A stretch of DNA of 35,669 nucleotides from Geminicoccaceae bacterium (GCA_011390475.1 JAABSG010000008.1:1-35669), one strand, 5' to 3'; counted from the first letter of the stretch, positions 11,081 through 20,557 are shown. A program made the numbers and translations. The notes: generated by a model from the sequence alone, not told the origin.

Positions 11081-11250
11081 TCTTCCGCCTTGCCTGACAC
11101 CACGACTCGAGCCTCGAAGTACCGGTCCAGCTTGTCGAGCACGGCGAGGCTCGCCTTGGTGTCGGGACGGGCGGCGCGCCGGCGAAAGTGGGTTTCGGCG
11201 TCGGTTTCGACGAGTGCCCGGGTCGACAGTTCCTCCAAAGGCTTGTTCAG
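11044..11250 (-). other. Possible small protein or gene remnant (C-terminal part of a minus-strand ORF); start not identifiable
   Basis: ORF 11044..11634 has a protein-like tail KPLEELSTRALVETDAETHFRRRAARPDTKASLAVLDKLDRYFEARVVVSGKAEDQ, but its N-terminal half is Arg/Pro-rich and looks non-coding. Confidence 0.2.
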
Positions 11251-11444
11251 ACGGGCCCCGCGCCGATAGGCCGACTGCTTCAGGCGTCGGGGTCGATCGT
11301 CGGGCAGACAGGTGGTGAGCCTCGGCAACGACGTGCTGACTCCTCGATCATTCGGCCCTGCGGTGCACGCTCCGCACAGCGAGCACGATCGCACCGGCGC
11401 GGCCCCCGGGCAAGCGCGTGGCCCTGCTCCGCAAGACCGCTGCC

Positions 11445-12569
11445 TCAGCCGTCGACCAACTCCGGCGGTCGGTCGGTCGTCGCTTTGGCGACGCGGTTGC
11501 GGCCGCTTTCCTTGGTCAAATAGAGGGCCTTGTCGGCGCGGTTGAGGACGGCCAGGGGGCGGTCGTCGTCGGGGGCGAGCTCGGTGACGCCGATGCTGAC
11601 GCTCATCGGCACGGGCGTGCCGTTCTCGTCGCAAAAGTCGGTGGCCTCGGTGGCGGCGCGGATCCGCTCGGCGACGCCGAGGGCGGCCTCGATCGGGGTG
11701 GCGGGAAGGAGGGCCGCGAATTCCTCGCCGCCGAGCCGGGCGAAGTGGTCCCGCTCCCTGAGCTCGCCCATGGCGAGCGCGGTGAAGTGCTTCAACGCCT
11801 CGTCGCCGGTGGTGTGGCCGAAGCGGTCGTTGATCGTCTTGAAGTAGTCGAGGTCGAGCATCAGCACGGCCAGGGTCGCGGGCTTGCCGGCCGGGCAGCG
11901 GGCGTCGCCTTCGAGCAGCTCGATGAAGCGGCGGCGGTTGATGGCACCGGTCAAGAAGTCGGTATTGGCCAAGAGCCAGAGCCGCTCCTCGAGCGCCTTG
12001 CGTTCGGCGATCTCGTGGGCGAGGGCGGCATTGGCCTGCTCGGCGCGCCTGAGCGCCTCCGTCGCCTCGGCCTTGGCCGTCGCCAAGTGGCGGGCGAAGA
12101 GCTTGAGATCCTCGCCCTCGCCGGCGAGCCGGTCGTGCAGTTCGGTCAGCCAGACCTCGCGCCGCTTGAACTCGGTGACGTCGACCAGCGTGAGCACCGC
12201 GCCCTGATCGAAGCTCGAGCGCACCTCGAGCTTGACCCAGCGATCGTCGCGCAAGCGGAGATTGAGGCTCGGCGGCTCGAGCGCGGCGCGGTCCTCGAGC
12301 CAGCGCTCGATCAGCGCCGGCTCGACGCGAACGTCGCCGCGCCGGACGGCCTCGCGGAAGAGATGCGGGACGAAAGCGCCGGGTCGGAGCTCGTCCCTGA
12401 GCGTCGGCAGAAAGCTGCGGCAGGCCGTGTTCAGGTGCTCCACCTTGTCGACCGCGTCAGCGATGATCACGGCAGAGGGCAGACGATCGAGCGCGTGAGT
12501 CAGCCGGTGCTCGGTCGGCAAGACCAAGCCACCAGCATGCGCGGCCTCGTGGAGACCGAATGAACGCAT
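11445..12569 (-). CDS. Diguanylate cyclase with N-terminal PAS-like domain and coiled coil (GGEEF)
   Basis: NTDFLTGAINRRRFIELL...MLDLDYFKTINDRFGHTTGDEALKHF...RERDHFARLGGEEFAALLP; RxxD I-site 5 residues before GGEEF. Confidence 0.92.
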   Translation of the reverse strand: MRSFGLHEAAHAGGLVLPTEHRLTHALDRLPSAVIIADAVDKVEHLNTACRSFLPTLRDELRPGAFVPHLFREAVRRGDVRVEPALIERWLEDRAALEPPSLNLRLRDDRWVKLEVRSSFDQGAVLTLVDVTEFKRREVWLTELHDRLAGEGEDLKLFARHLATAKAEATEALRRAEQANAALAHEIAERKALEERLWLLANTDFLTGAINRRRFIELLEGDARCPAGKPATLAVLMLDLDYFKTINDRFGHTTGDEALKHFTALAMGELRERDHFARLGGEEFAALLPATPIEAALGVAERIRAATEATDFCDENGTPVPMSVSIGVTELAPDDDRPLAVLNRADKALYLTKESGRNRVAKATTDRPPELVDG

Positions 12570-12660
12570 GGCGAAGCTTGCACCTCGGCGGGGGACCCGC
12601 ATGGCGCGGGTCGGTTGATGGGGACGCCCTATCTCGTAACACATGCCTACTCGAGGTTGA

Positions 12661-12707
12661 AGAAAAATGCCGCTAGGCGCGCGCACAGTGGACACCTAGC
12701 CAAGCGG
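12661..12707 (-). terminator. Candidate intrinsic terminator downstream of the ETF-QO gene
   Basis: On the minus strand: CCGC(TTG)GCTAGG-N17-CCTAGCGG followed by CATTTTTCTT; GCTAGG/CCTAGC arms perfect, with a U-tract. Confidence 0.55.
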
Positions 12708-12734
12708 CTGCTGCTGTCAGCCACCGACCCGCTG

Positions 12735-14357
12735 CTACATGTTGGTGTAGACCGGCCCGCCGCCGCCCTCCGGGGTCACCCAGTTGATGTTCTGCGTCGG
12801 GTCCTTGATGTCACAGGTCTTACAGTGGACGCAGTTCTGCGCGTTGATCTGCAGCCTGGGATTCGTGCCGTCCGCGTCGCGGACGATCTCGTAGACGCCG
12901 GCCGGGCAGTAGCGCTGCTCGGGCGCGTCGTAATCCTCTAGGTTGATGCGCACCGGCACCGCCGCATCGATGATCTGCAGGTGGCAGGGCTGGTCCTCCT
13001 CGTGGTTGGTGTTGGAGAGGAAGACCGAACTCAGCTTGTCGAAGGTGAGCACGCCGTCGGGCTTTGGGTAGTCGATCTTGGGCGCGTCCTTGGCCTTTTT
13101 CAGGCTGCGGTGGTCGGGGCCGTGATGGGCGAGCGTCCAGGGCGCTTTGCCGCGGAGGACGAAGGTGTCGAGCGCGTTGTAGGCGATGGCCGGCCACAAG
13201 CCCCACTTGAAGGCAGGCCGGGCGTTGCGGACGCCGTGCAGCTCCTCCTTCAGCCAGCTCTTCGCGAAGCGTTCGGGGTAGCTCTCCAGCGTCGGGCGTT
13301 CGTTGCCTGAGGTGAGCGCCTCGAAGGCCGCTTCGGCCGCCAGCATGCCGGATTTCATCGCGGTGTGGCTGCCCTTGATCTTGGGCACGTTGAGGAAACC
13401 CGCAGTGTCGCCGATCAGCGCGCCGCCCGGGAAGACCAGTTGCGGGAGGGACTGCAGGCCGCCCTCGGAGAGTGCTCTGGCGCCGTAGCCGATCCGCCTT
13501 CCGCCCTCGAGCAGCGGCTTGATCGAAGGGTGCGTCTTGAAGCGCTGCATCTCGTCGAAGGGCGAGAGGTGCGGGTTGGCGTAGTCGAGGCCGATGACGA
13601 AGCCCAAGGAAATCTGGTTCTTCTCGAAGTGGTACAGCCAGGAGCCGCCGTAGGTCTTGGTGTCCAAGGGCCAGCCGATGGTGTGGACGACCTTGCCTTC
13701 GTCGTGCTTCGCGGGCTCGATCTCCCAGAGCTCCTTGATGCCGATGCCGTAGGTTTGCGGCTGGGCGTTGCGGCGGAGCTCGAAGCGCTCGAAGAGCGTC
13801 TTGGTCAACGAACCGCGGCAGCCTTCGGCCAAGAGGGTGACGCGGCCGAGGAGTTCCATGCCGGGCTGATGGTTGGGTCCGGGCTCGCCGTCGCGGCCGA
13901 CGCCCATGTCGCCGGTGGCCACACCCTTGACCGCCCCCTTGTCGTCGTAGAGCACCTCGGCCGCGGCGAAGCCCGGATAGATCTCGACGCCCAGGGCCTC
14001 GGCCTGCTCGGCCAGCCAGCGACAGAGATTGCCGAGGCTGATGATGTAGTTGCCGTGATTGTTCATCTGCGGCGGGGTCGGCAGCCGCCAGGACTTCGAC
14101 TCGGTGAGATAGAGAAAGTGGTCGTCCTTGGCCGCGACGGTCAGGGGTGCTCCCTTGTCCTTCCAGTCGGGGATCAGCTCATCCAGCGCCCGGGGCTCGA
14201 AGCAGGCGCCAGAGAGGATGTGCGCGCCCACCTCCGCCCCCTTCTCGAGCACGCAGATCGAGAGCTCTTCGCCTTTCTCTCGGCCGAGCTGGGCGAGGCG
14301 GATCGCTGCTGCCAGCCCACTCGGGCCGGCGCCGACGATCACGCAGTCGAACTCCAT
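12735..14357 (-). CDS. Electron transfer flavoprotein-ubiquinone oxidoreductase
   Basis: MEFDCVIVGAGPSGLAAAIRLAQL...; C-terminal 4Fe-4S region CPAGVYEIV...NAQNCVHCKTCDIKDPTQNINWVTPEGGGGPVY. Confidence 0.96.
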   Translation of the reverse strand: MEFDCVIVGAGPSGLAAAIRLAQLGREKGEELSICVLEKGAEVGAHILSGACFEPRALDELIPDWKDKGAPLTVAAKDDHFLYLTESKSWRLPTPPQMNNHGNYIISLGNLCRWLAEQAEALGVEIYPGFAAAEVLYDDKGAVKGVATGDMGVGRDGEPGPNHQPGMELLGRVTLLAEGCRGSLTKTLFERFELRRNAQPQTYGIGIKELWEIEPAKHDEGKVVHTIGWPLDTKTYGGSWLYHFEKNQISLGFVIGLDYANPHLSPFDEMQRFKTHPSIKPLLEGGRRIGYGARALSEGGLQSLPQLVFPGGALIGDTAGFLNVPKIKGSHTAMKSGMLAAEAAFEALTSGNERPTLESYPERFAKSWLKEELHGVRNARPAFKWGLWPAIAYNALDTFVLRGKAPWTLAHHGPDHRSLKKAKDAPKIDYPKPDGVLTFDKLSSVFLSNTNHEEDQPCHLQIIDAAVPVRINLEDYDAPEQRYCPAGVYEIVRDADGTNPRLQINAQNCVHCKTCDIKDPTQNINWVTPEGGGGPVYTNM

Positions 14358-14454
14358 CGCCTCGCGTTCCAACGCGTATCCTCCGCTTGTCGAACAATCC
14401 CCTCGATCAACCTAGGCGCCGGCCGGTCTCGCTGCCAGGGTTTCGGGCCGGCCC

Positions 14455-15039
14455 TCAGCTCGGTGGTTGCGGCTGCGCCTGGGCTTGCGCCTGCGCCTCC
14501 TGGAGCTTGCGGCGGTAGAGGGTGACGAAATCGATGGGATCGATCATCAAGGGCGGGAAGCCGCCGTCCCTGGTCGCGTCCGCGACGATCCGCCGGGCGA
14601 AGGGAAAGAGCAACCGCGGGCACTCGATCATCACCAGGGCCTGCAGGCTCTCCTTGGGGATGTTCTGCAGCTGGAAGACACCGGCATAGGTGAGCTCCAT
14701 CAAGAAGATGGTCTCGCCCGCCGACTTGGCGTCGACGTTCAGCTGCAGCGTGATCTCGTAGCGATCCTCGCCGAGCGCGTTGGCCGCGACATCCACCTTG
14801 ATCTGGATCTCCGGCCGACCGGCACCCTGCGGGGCGGGTTGCGGGGCGCGCGGGTTCTCGAAGGACATGTCCTTGATGTATTGGGTCAGGATGGAGAGCC
14901 TGGGCTGTGGTGCCTGGGTGGCATCGCCACCGGCCCCGGCTGTGGCCGCACCGGCAGCCGCCGTTGCGGCGGCGCCGACGCCCGTGGCCGCAGCAGAAGC
15001 CGCACCGCCGCCGTTTTGGCCCTCTTTTTCGTCACTCAT
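14455..15039 (-). CDS. secB: Protein-export chaperone SecB with Ala/Gly-rich N-terminal extension
   Basis: [19 protein letters not shown]...[62 protein letters not shown]. Confidence 0.95.
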   Translation of the reverse strand: MSDEKEGQNGGGAASAAATGVGAAATAAAGAATAGAGGDATQAPQPRLSILTQYIKDMSFENPRAPQPAPQGAGRPEIQIKVDVAANALGEDRYEITLQLNVDAKSAGETIFLMELTYAGVFQLQNIPKESLQALVMIECPRLLFPFARRIVADATRDGGFPPLMIDPIDFVTLYRRKLQEAQAQAQAQPQPPS

Positions 15040-15616
15040 TCTTTTCTGATCCTCGGTTTTGCTGGCCACGCGGCCGCTGATCGGCGGCATCGTGGCCCGA
15101 AATTGTCCAGCGAACGAGCTCGGCATTGCCGAGCGATCGGCCGGTCGATGCGCGAATGAAACCCCAATGCGAGACCACGGCGGCAAGCTGCCAATCGGCG
15201 GTCCGGACCATGGCATCGGCGAAAGTCCTCGACCGTCGGTCGATCGACGCCTGACTTTCGATCCGCCGGCCCCACCAGATTTCCTCGAGCCCGGAAAAAT
15301 CGATCTCGGGCCAAAGCCTTGCCAACGCCGAGGCTGGGCTGCCCTGGTCGCAGGAAAACGCGCAGCGCTCTCGTACCAACGGATCGACCTCGATGTCGAG
15401 CCCGAGACGCTCGGCGATGATCACCGCCGTCTCCAGCGTCCGGCGGTAGGGACTGGCGATCAGCCGTTTGATACCGTGCTCTTCGAGCCGCTCGGCGGCG
15501 AGCCGCGCCTGGTTGCGACCGGTCTCGGTGAGCACGGGGTCCGCCATCGCCGCATCGATTCGCGAGAGGTGGAAATGGGTGTTCCAAAGGCCTTCGCCGT
15601 GACGGACGAGGATCAC
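15032..15616 (-). CDS. Histidine phosphatase (phosphoglycerate mutase-like) family protein
   Basis: [12 protein letters not shown]...[16 protein letters not shown]...[17 protein letters not shown]...[12 protein letters not shown]...[12 protein letters not shown] start overlapping the fxsA stop; overlaps the secB start by 8 nt. Confidence 0.85.
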   Translation of the reverse strand: MILVRHGEGLWNTHFHLSRIDAAMADPVLTETGRNQARLAAERLEEHGIKRLIASPYRRTLETAVIIAERLGLDIEVDPLVRERCAFSCDQGSPASALARLWPEIDFSGLEEIWWGRRIESQASIDRRSRTFADAMVRTADWQLAAVVSHWGFIRASTGRSLGNAELVRWTISGHDAADQRPRGQQNRGSEKNE

Positions 15617-16131
15617 GAGGGCTTGTCCCAACCGCCCCGGGGTGGTGGCATCTCGCCCTTGACGTCGCCCAACTCCTCGAACTCGCCCTCGATCACGCTC
15701 GGCCGGGGCGGCGGCTCGCGGCCTGGCCCGGGCCCTTTCTGGCCGCGCGCGGCCTGTGCCTCGGCGATGATGGCCATGCGCGGCGCCAAGAAACGGTCGT
15801 AGAACAACCGGCGGGCAGGCGGCAGCAGGAGGAGGAAACCGACGGCGTCGGTGACGAAGCCGGGGACCAGGAGGAGCACGCCCGCGATGACCAGGCAGAC
15901 GCCGGAGACGACCTCGAAGACCGGCGCCTCGCCGGCGTCGAGCTGGGCGCGAGCGCGGGTGATCAACTTGAAGCCCTGGTGGCGTATGCAGAGCGTGCCG
16001 ATTGCGGCGGTGAGGAGGCAGAGAGCCAGGGTCGGCCAAATGCCCAAGAGCCCACCCACCTGGATGAACACGCCAACTTCGGCCAACGGCACGAATATGA
16101 AGAGAAACAGCAGCGCGAGGACAGGTGACAT
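15613..16131 (-). CDS. fxsA: FxsA family membrane protein
   Basis: LLFLFIFVPLAEVGVFIQVGGLLGIWPTLALCLLTAAIGTLCIRHQG...VIAGVLLLVPGFVTDAVGFLLLLPPARR. Confidence 0.93.
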   Translation of the reverse strand: MSPVLALLFLFIFVPLAEVGVFIQVGGLLGIWPTLALCLLTAAIGTLCIRHQGFKLITRARAQLDAGEAPVFEVVSGVCLVIAGVLLLVPGFVTDAVGFLLLLPPARRLFYDRFLAPRMAIIAEAQAARGQKGPGPGREPPPRPSVIEGEFEELGDVKGEMPPPRGGWDKPS

Positions 16132-16218
16132 GTCGATTTCGGCAACGAGCTGGAGGTGGGGATGGGCCGACGCGGCCGCCGGTCGCGGGCAGTCGTGCGA
16201 CGAGCCGGGCGGACTGGT

Positions 16219-16248
16219 TTGTTTTTCAGCAACCGACCTTATATAAGG
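16219..16248 (+). promoter_or_regulatory. Candidate promoter (TTGTTT-N17-TATAAG) overlapping a perfect 12-bp palindrome CCTTATATAAGG
   Basis: AT-rich island in the divergent fxsA / Tim44-like intergenic region; palindrome at 16237-16248. Confidence 0.45.
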
Positions 16249-16328
16249 GCTGGCATCGTTAAGCCACCGTGCACCTTCCCTAGCTGCTCGGTTTCCGTAC
16301 TTTCTCAGGCCCTGCGCGATCGAGGACC

Positions 16329-17021
16329 ATGTCCGAAAGCTTCGCCTTCATCGATATCATTTTTTTCGCCATGGTCGCGGCGTTCATTGCGTTCCGCTTG
16401 CGTAGCGTACTCGGCCGACGAACCGGCAACGAGCGACGACGGACCAATCCGTTCCTGACCGCCGAACAGAAGAAGCAGGAAGCGGGTGGCGACAACGTCG
16501 TCAAGCTGCCGGATCGGCACGCCAATCAGGACGACGCCGAGCCGGTGTTCGCCGACATCAAGGACGGCACGTTGAAAAAAGGCCTGACCGACATCCGCTT
16601 GGCCGACCCGCATTTCGACCTCGACGGTTTCCTGGAAGGTGCGAAAGCGGCGTTCGGCATGGTGCTCGATGCGTTCGCCAACGGCGACAAGGCGACGCTG
16701 CGGCCACTCTTGGCCGATCCCGTCTACGACAGCTTCAGCGCCGCCATCGATCAACGCGAGGCTGCGGGTGAGCGCTTGACCACCGAGATCGTCGGCATGC
16801 GCACCGCCGAGGTGGCCGAGGCCGGGATGGATGGGCCCTATGCCAAGCTCACCGTTCGCTTCGTGACCGAGCAGATCAACGCGACCCGCGACGCCGAAGG
16901 CAATGTCGTCGACGGCGATGCCTCGCAGATCGCCGAGCTGACCGATCTTTGGACCTTCGCCCGCGACACGCGGACCGACGATCCGAACTGGCAATTGGTC
17001 GAGACCCGCACGCCTGATTGA
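16329..17021 (+). CDS. Tim44/TimA-like putative adaptor protein
   Basis: SFAFIDIIFFAMVAAFIAFRLRSVLGRRTGNERR... then FLEGAKAAFGMVLDAFANGDKATLRPLLADPVYDSF. Confidence 0.92.
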   Translation: MSESFAFIDIIFFAMVAAFIAFRLRSVLGRRTGNERRRTNPFLTAEQKKQEAGGDNVVKLPDRHANQDDAEPVFADIKDGTLKKGLTDIRLADPHFDLDGFLEGAKAAFGMVLDAFANGDKATLRPLLADPVYDSFSAAIDQREAAGERLTTEIVGMRTAEVAEAGMDGPYAKLTVRFVTEQINATRDAEGNVVDGDASQIAELTDLWTFARDTRTDDPNWQLVETRTPD

Positions 17022-17046
17022 TGGGCACCCGATAGAGGTTCGCCTG

Positions 17047-18240
17047 ATGCGCGCGCTGTCGCTCACCGCTCTTTTGCTTGGAACGGCTCTGCTCGCCGCT
17101 TGCGAAAGGCCCGAGCCCGAGCCGTTGCCGCCCTTCGTCATCGAGCCGGTCGCCTTCTCGGCTCTCGACGGCTGGGGCGAGGACGCGCTCGGCGAGGCGC
17201 TTCCGGCTCTGCTCCGTTCCTGTGCCGCCATCCTCCGTCGCGATCCCACGGGATCCTTCGGCAACGATCCACGGGCCGGCAGCAACGCGGACTGGCAGGC
17301 GGCATGCCGCGCCGCTGGTGATTTGGGGGCTGCCGGCAGCATCGACGATGTCGCTGCCCGTGGCTTTTTCGAGACTTGGTTTCAGCCCTATCGGGTGAGC
17401 GGCGAAAGCGGCACCGAGGGGGTCTTCACCGGCTATTTCGAGCCGCTGCTCGATGGCGCCCTCGAGCCCATCGCCGGCGGCGTGCCGCTGAGGGCGGCGC
17501 CGGGCGACATCATTTCGGTCGAGCTGGGTCTGTTTTCGTCGGATTACGACGGCGAGCGGGTCCGTGGGCGGCTCGTCGGCAACCGGCTGGAGCCCTATTT
17601 CAGCCGCGGCGAGATCGAGCGCGGCGCTTTGAACGGTCGGGGTCTGGAACTCGTCTGGGTGACCGATCCAATCGAGAAGTTCTTCTTGCAGATCCAGGGC
17701 TCCGGGCTGGTGCGGCTGGCCGACGGTCGGCTGCTCAGGGTCGGCTACGCCGATCAGAACGGCCGGGTCTATCGCGCCATCGGCCGGGATCTGATCGAGA
17801 TGGGCGAATTGACCCGTGAGGAAGTGTCGCTGCAGACGATCGATGCCTGGCTCAGGGCCAACCCGGATCGGGCCGAGGAGATCATGGACAAGAACCCGTC
17901 CTACGTGTTCTTCCAGCTCCTGGGCGAGGCGGATGCGCTCGAGGGGCCGCTCGGGGCCCAGGGCGTAGCGCTCCAGCCACAGCGCTCACTGGCTGTCGAT
18001 CGGCGCTACATTCCTTATGGTGCGCCCGTCTGGCTCGAGACCACGGCACCGTTTCCGGACGGCGAACAGCCGTTCGCGCGGCTGATGATCGCCCAGGATA
18101 CCGGCGGCGCTATTCGCGGCGGGGTGCGGGGCGACGTGTTTTGGGGGTCGGGGGACTTGGCCGAGTTCGTCGCAGGCCATATGAACAGTCGGGGCAGCTA
18201 CTACGTCATGTTGCCTAAGGCAGCGGTGCCGACCGGCTGA
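17047..18240 (+). CDS. mltA: Membrane-bound lytic murein transglycosylase A
   Basis: Lipobox-like LLAAC; GVFTGYFEPLLDG...FFLQIQGSGLVRLADG...VGYADQNGRVYRAIGR...AQDTGGAIRG.. VFWGSG. Confidence 0.94.
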   Translation: MRALSLTALLLGTALLAACERPEPEPLPPFVIEPVAFSALDGWGEDALGEALPALLRSCAAILRRDPTGSFGNDPRAGSNADWQAACRAAGDLGAAGSIDDVAARGFFETWFQPYRVSGESGTEGVFTGYFEPLLDGALEPIAGGVPLRAAPGDIISVELGLFSSDYDGERVRGRLVGNRLEPYFSRGEIERGALNGRGLELVWVTDPIEKFFLQIQGSGLVRLADGRLLRVGYADQNGRVYRAIGRDLIEMGELTREEVSLQTIDAWLRANPDRAEEIMDKNPSYVFFQLLGEADALEGPLGAQGVALQPQRSLAVDRRYIPYGAPVWLETTAPFPDGEQPFARLMIAQDTGGAIRGGVRGDVFWGSGDLAEFVAGHMNSRGSYYVMLPKAAVPTG

Positions 18241-18290
18241 GCCAGGCGGCCGCCGCGGTCGAAGAAGTCGTCTGCCGACCAGGGAATGCC

Positions 18291-19127
18291 ATGTCCGCCG
18301 AAACCGCAACTGCGCCGCGACCAATGACGGCGACGCCCGAGAGACCGGCTCCAGCCGAAGCGGCCGCGCGGCCACGGGTGGCGCTCTTCGTCACCTGCCT
18401 CGTCGATCTCTTCCGCCCGTCCGTGGGCTTTGCCGCCATTCGCCTGCTGGAGGCAGCCGGCTGTGACGTCGAGGTGCCCGAGGGGCAGACCTGTTGCGGC
18501 CAGCCGGCCTTCAACAGCGGCGATCGGGCGACCACCGAGGCCATCGCCCGGACCATTCTCGACAGCTTCGAGGGCTACGACTACGTGGTCGTCCCCTCGG
18601 GCTCCTGTGGCGGCATGCTGGCCAAGCATCTGCCCGAGCTTTTCGAGAACGAGCCCGAGAATCGACTACGCGCAGAACGGCTGGCGGCGCGCTGCCACGA
18701 ATTGGTGAGCTTTCTCGTCGATGTGCGCGGGCTCGCCGCCGCCCCGAGCGACTTCAAGGGCCGGCTCGCCTATCACGACAGCTGCTCGGGCCTGCGCGAG
18801 TTGAAGGTCAAAACGCAGCCGCGGCAACTGCTCTTGACCATTCCAGGGGTCGATCTGGTCGAGATGGCCGAGCCCGAGACCTGTTGCGGTTTCGGTGGAA
18901 CGTTCTGTGTGAAGTACCCGGCGGTCTCGACCAAGATGGTCGAGAACAAGGTGGCGGACATCGAAGCCACCGGAGCCGACACGCTGGCCGCGGGGGATGT
19001 CGGTTGCCTGATGAACATGGCGGGCCGGCTGAAGCGCGAGGGCTCCAAGGTCAAAGCCTACCACATCGCCGAGATCCTGGCTGGCACGGGCGGCACGCCG
19101 GCCATCGCCGAACCGGCCAAGAGCTGA
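18291..19127 (+). CDS. lutA: LutA/LldE-like (Fe-S)-binding protein of lactate utilisation
   Basis: ALFVTCLVDLFRPSVG...QTCCGQPAFNSGD...YHDSCSGLREL...ETCCGFGGTFCVKYP. Confidence 0.92.
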   Translation: MSAETATAPRPMTATPERPAPAEAAARPRVALFVTCLVDLFRPSVGFAAIRLLEAAGCDVEVPEGQTCCGQPAFNSGDRATTEAIARTILDSFEGYDYVVVPSGSCGGMLAKHLPELFENEPENRLRAERLAARCHELVSFLVDVRGLAAAPSDFKGRLAYHDSCSGLRELKVKTQPRQLLLTIPGVDLVEMAEPETCCGFGGTFCVKYPAVSTKMVENKVADIEATGADTLAAGDVGCLMNMAGRLKREGSKVKAYHIAEILAGTGGTPAIAEPAKS

Positions 19128-19144
19128 GCTGGAGGAGGACGCCG

Positions 19145-20557
19145 ATGCACGCAACATCCCTCGCCTTCGAGGCTCAATCGAAAGTCGCTCTGGCCAACCC
19201 GGCGTTGCAAGACGCCATGGGCAACATCAAGACGGGCTGGCAGGCCAATCGCACCAGGGCCGCGGCGGCCTTGCCGGAGTTCGAAGCGCTCCGCGATCGC
19301 GGCAGGGCGATCAAGAACCACACGCTCCAGCATCTCGACCTCTATCTGGAGATGTTCGAGGAAAAGGTGACGGCCCAGGGTGGGCACGTGCATTATGCGA
19401 GGGACGCGGCCGAAGCCCGAACGATCGTGCTCGATCTCTGTCGCACCGCCGAGGCCAGGGCGGTCACCAAATCGAAATCGATGGTCGCCGAGGAGATCGG
19501 CATCAACGAATACCTCGAGGCCAATGGCATCGAGCGGATCGAGACCGATTTGGGTGAGTACATCATCCAATTGCGAAAGGAGCGGCCGAGCCATCTCGTG
19601 GGCCCGGCGGCGCATCTGACCAAAGACCAGGTCTCCGACACCTTTCACGAGCACCACCACACACCGCGGATCGAGGATCCGGCAGCGCTGGTCGCCGAAG
19701 CCCGGCGGGTGCTCCGGCAAAAATATTTCGAGGCGGATGTCGGCATCACGGGCGCTAATTTCCTGGTCGCCGAGACCGGTAGCTTCGTCACCGTCACCAA
19801 CGAGGGCAATGCCGAGCTCACCCAGGGCCTGCCGCGCACGCATGTGGTGATCACCAGCATCGAGAAGCTGGTGCCGACCATGGACGACGCCTTCACCCTA
19901 TTGCGCCTGTTGGCGCGCTCGGCCACAGGCCAGGAATTCTCCTCCTACACGACGCTGATGACCGGACCCCGGCGCGAGGGCGATCTCGACGGGCCGGAAA
20001 ATCTGCACATCGTGCTGGTCGACAACGGCCGGACCAAGATGCTGGGCACCGCCTTTCAGGAGATGCTGCGCTGCATCCGTTGCGGCGCCTGCATGAACCA
20101 CTGCCCGGTCTATCTGGCAGCTGGCGGGCATGCCTATGGCTGGGTCTATGTAGGACCCATGGGCTCCGTCCTGACGCCGCAATTCGCCGGAATCGAGAAC
20201 ACCTACACCCTGCCCAATGCCTCGACCTTCTGCGGCAAATGCGAGGAGGTCTGCCCCGTTCGTATTCCGCTGCCCAAGCTGATGCGGCATTGGCGCGAGG
20301 TACAGTTCGAGCGGAACCTGACGCCGCCCACGGCCCGCTGGGGCTTGAAGGTCTGGGGCTTTTTCGCCAGGCGGCCGGCGCTCTATCGGCTCGGCACAAG
20401 CTTCGCGATGGGTATGCTCGGGCTTTTCGGCCGAAAGGCCGGGCGATTCAAACAGCTGCCCTTGGCCGGTGGCTGGACGGTGAGCCGCGACCTGCCGGCA
20501 CCCGCGGGCACCACTTTCATGGCCGCCTACAAGAAATCCGGGGCCAGGGTCCGTTGA
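19145..20557 (+). CDS. lutB: LutB/LldF-like iron-sulfur protein of lactate utilisation
   Basis: GGAGGAGG ribosome-binding site, MHATSLAFEAQ...; CIRCGACMNHCPVY and CGKCEEVCPVRIPLPKLM 4Fe-4S motifs. The longer ORF (18494..) is an out-of-frame read-through of lutA. Confidence 0.94.
   Translation: MHATSLAFEAQSKVALANPALQDAMGNIKTGWQANRTRAAAALPEFEALRDRGRAIKNHTLQHLDLYLEMFEEKVTAQGGHVHYARDAAEARTIVLDLCRTAEARAVTKSKSMVAEEIGINEYLEANGIERIETDLGEYIIQLRKERPSHLVGPAAHLTKDQVSDTFHEHHHTPRIEDPAALVAEARRVLRQKYFEADVGITGANFLVAETGSFVTVTNEGNAELTQGLPRTHVVITSIEKLVPTMDDAFTLLRLLARSATGQEFSSYTTLMTGPRREGDLDGPENLHIVLVDNGRTKMLGTAFQEMLRCIRCGACMNHCPVYLAAGGHAYGWVYVGPMGSVLTPQFAGIENTYTLPNASTFCGKCEEVCPVRIPLPKLMRHWREVQFERNLTPPTARWGLKVWGFFARRPALYRLGTSFAMGMLGLFGRKAGRFKQLPLAGGWTVSRDLPAPAGTTFMAAYKKSGARVR

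Noticed and set aside
18494-19144. N-terminal part of the 687-aa ORF ending as LutB
   Set aside because: Out-of-frame read of lutA; a good ribosome-binding site and Met at 19145 mark the LutB start.
20080-20553. N-terminal part of the 394-aa ORF ending as LutC
   Set aside because: Out-of-frame read of lutB; the lutC homology begins at the TTG at 20554.
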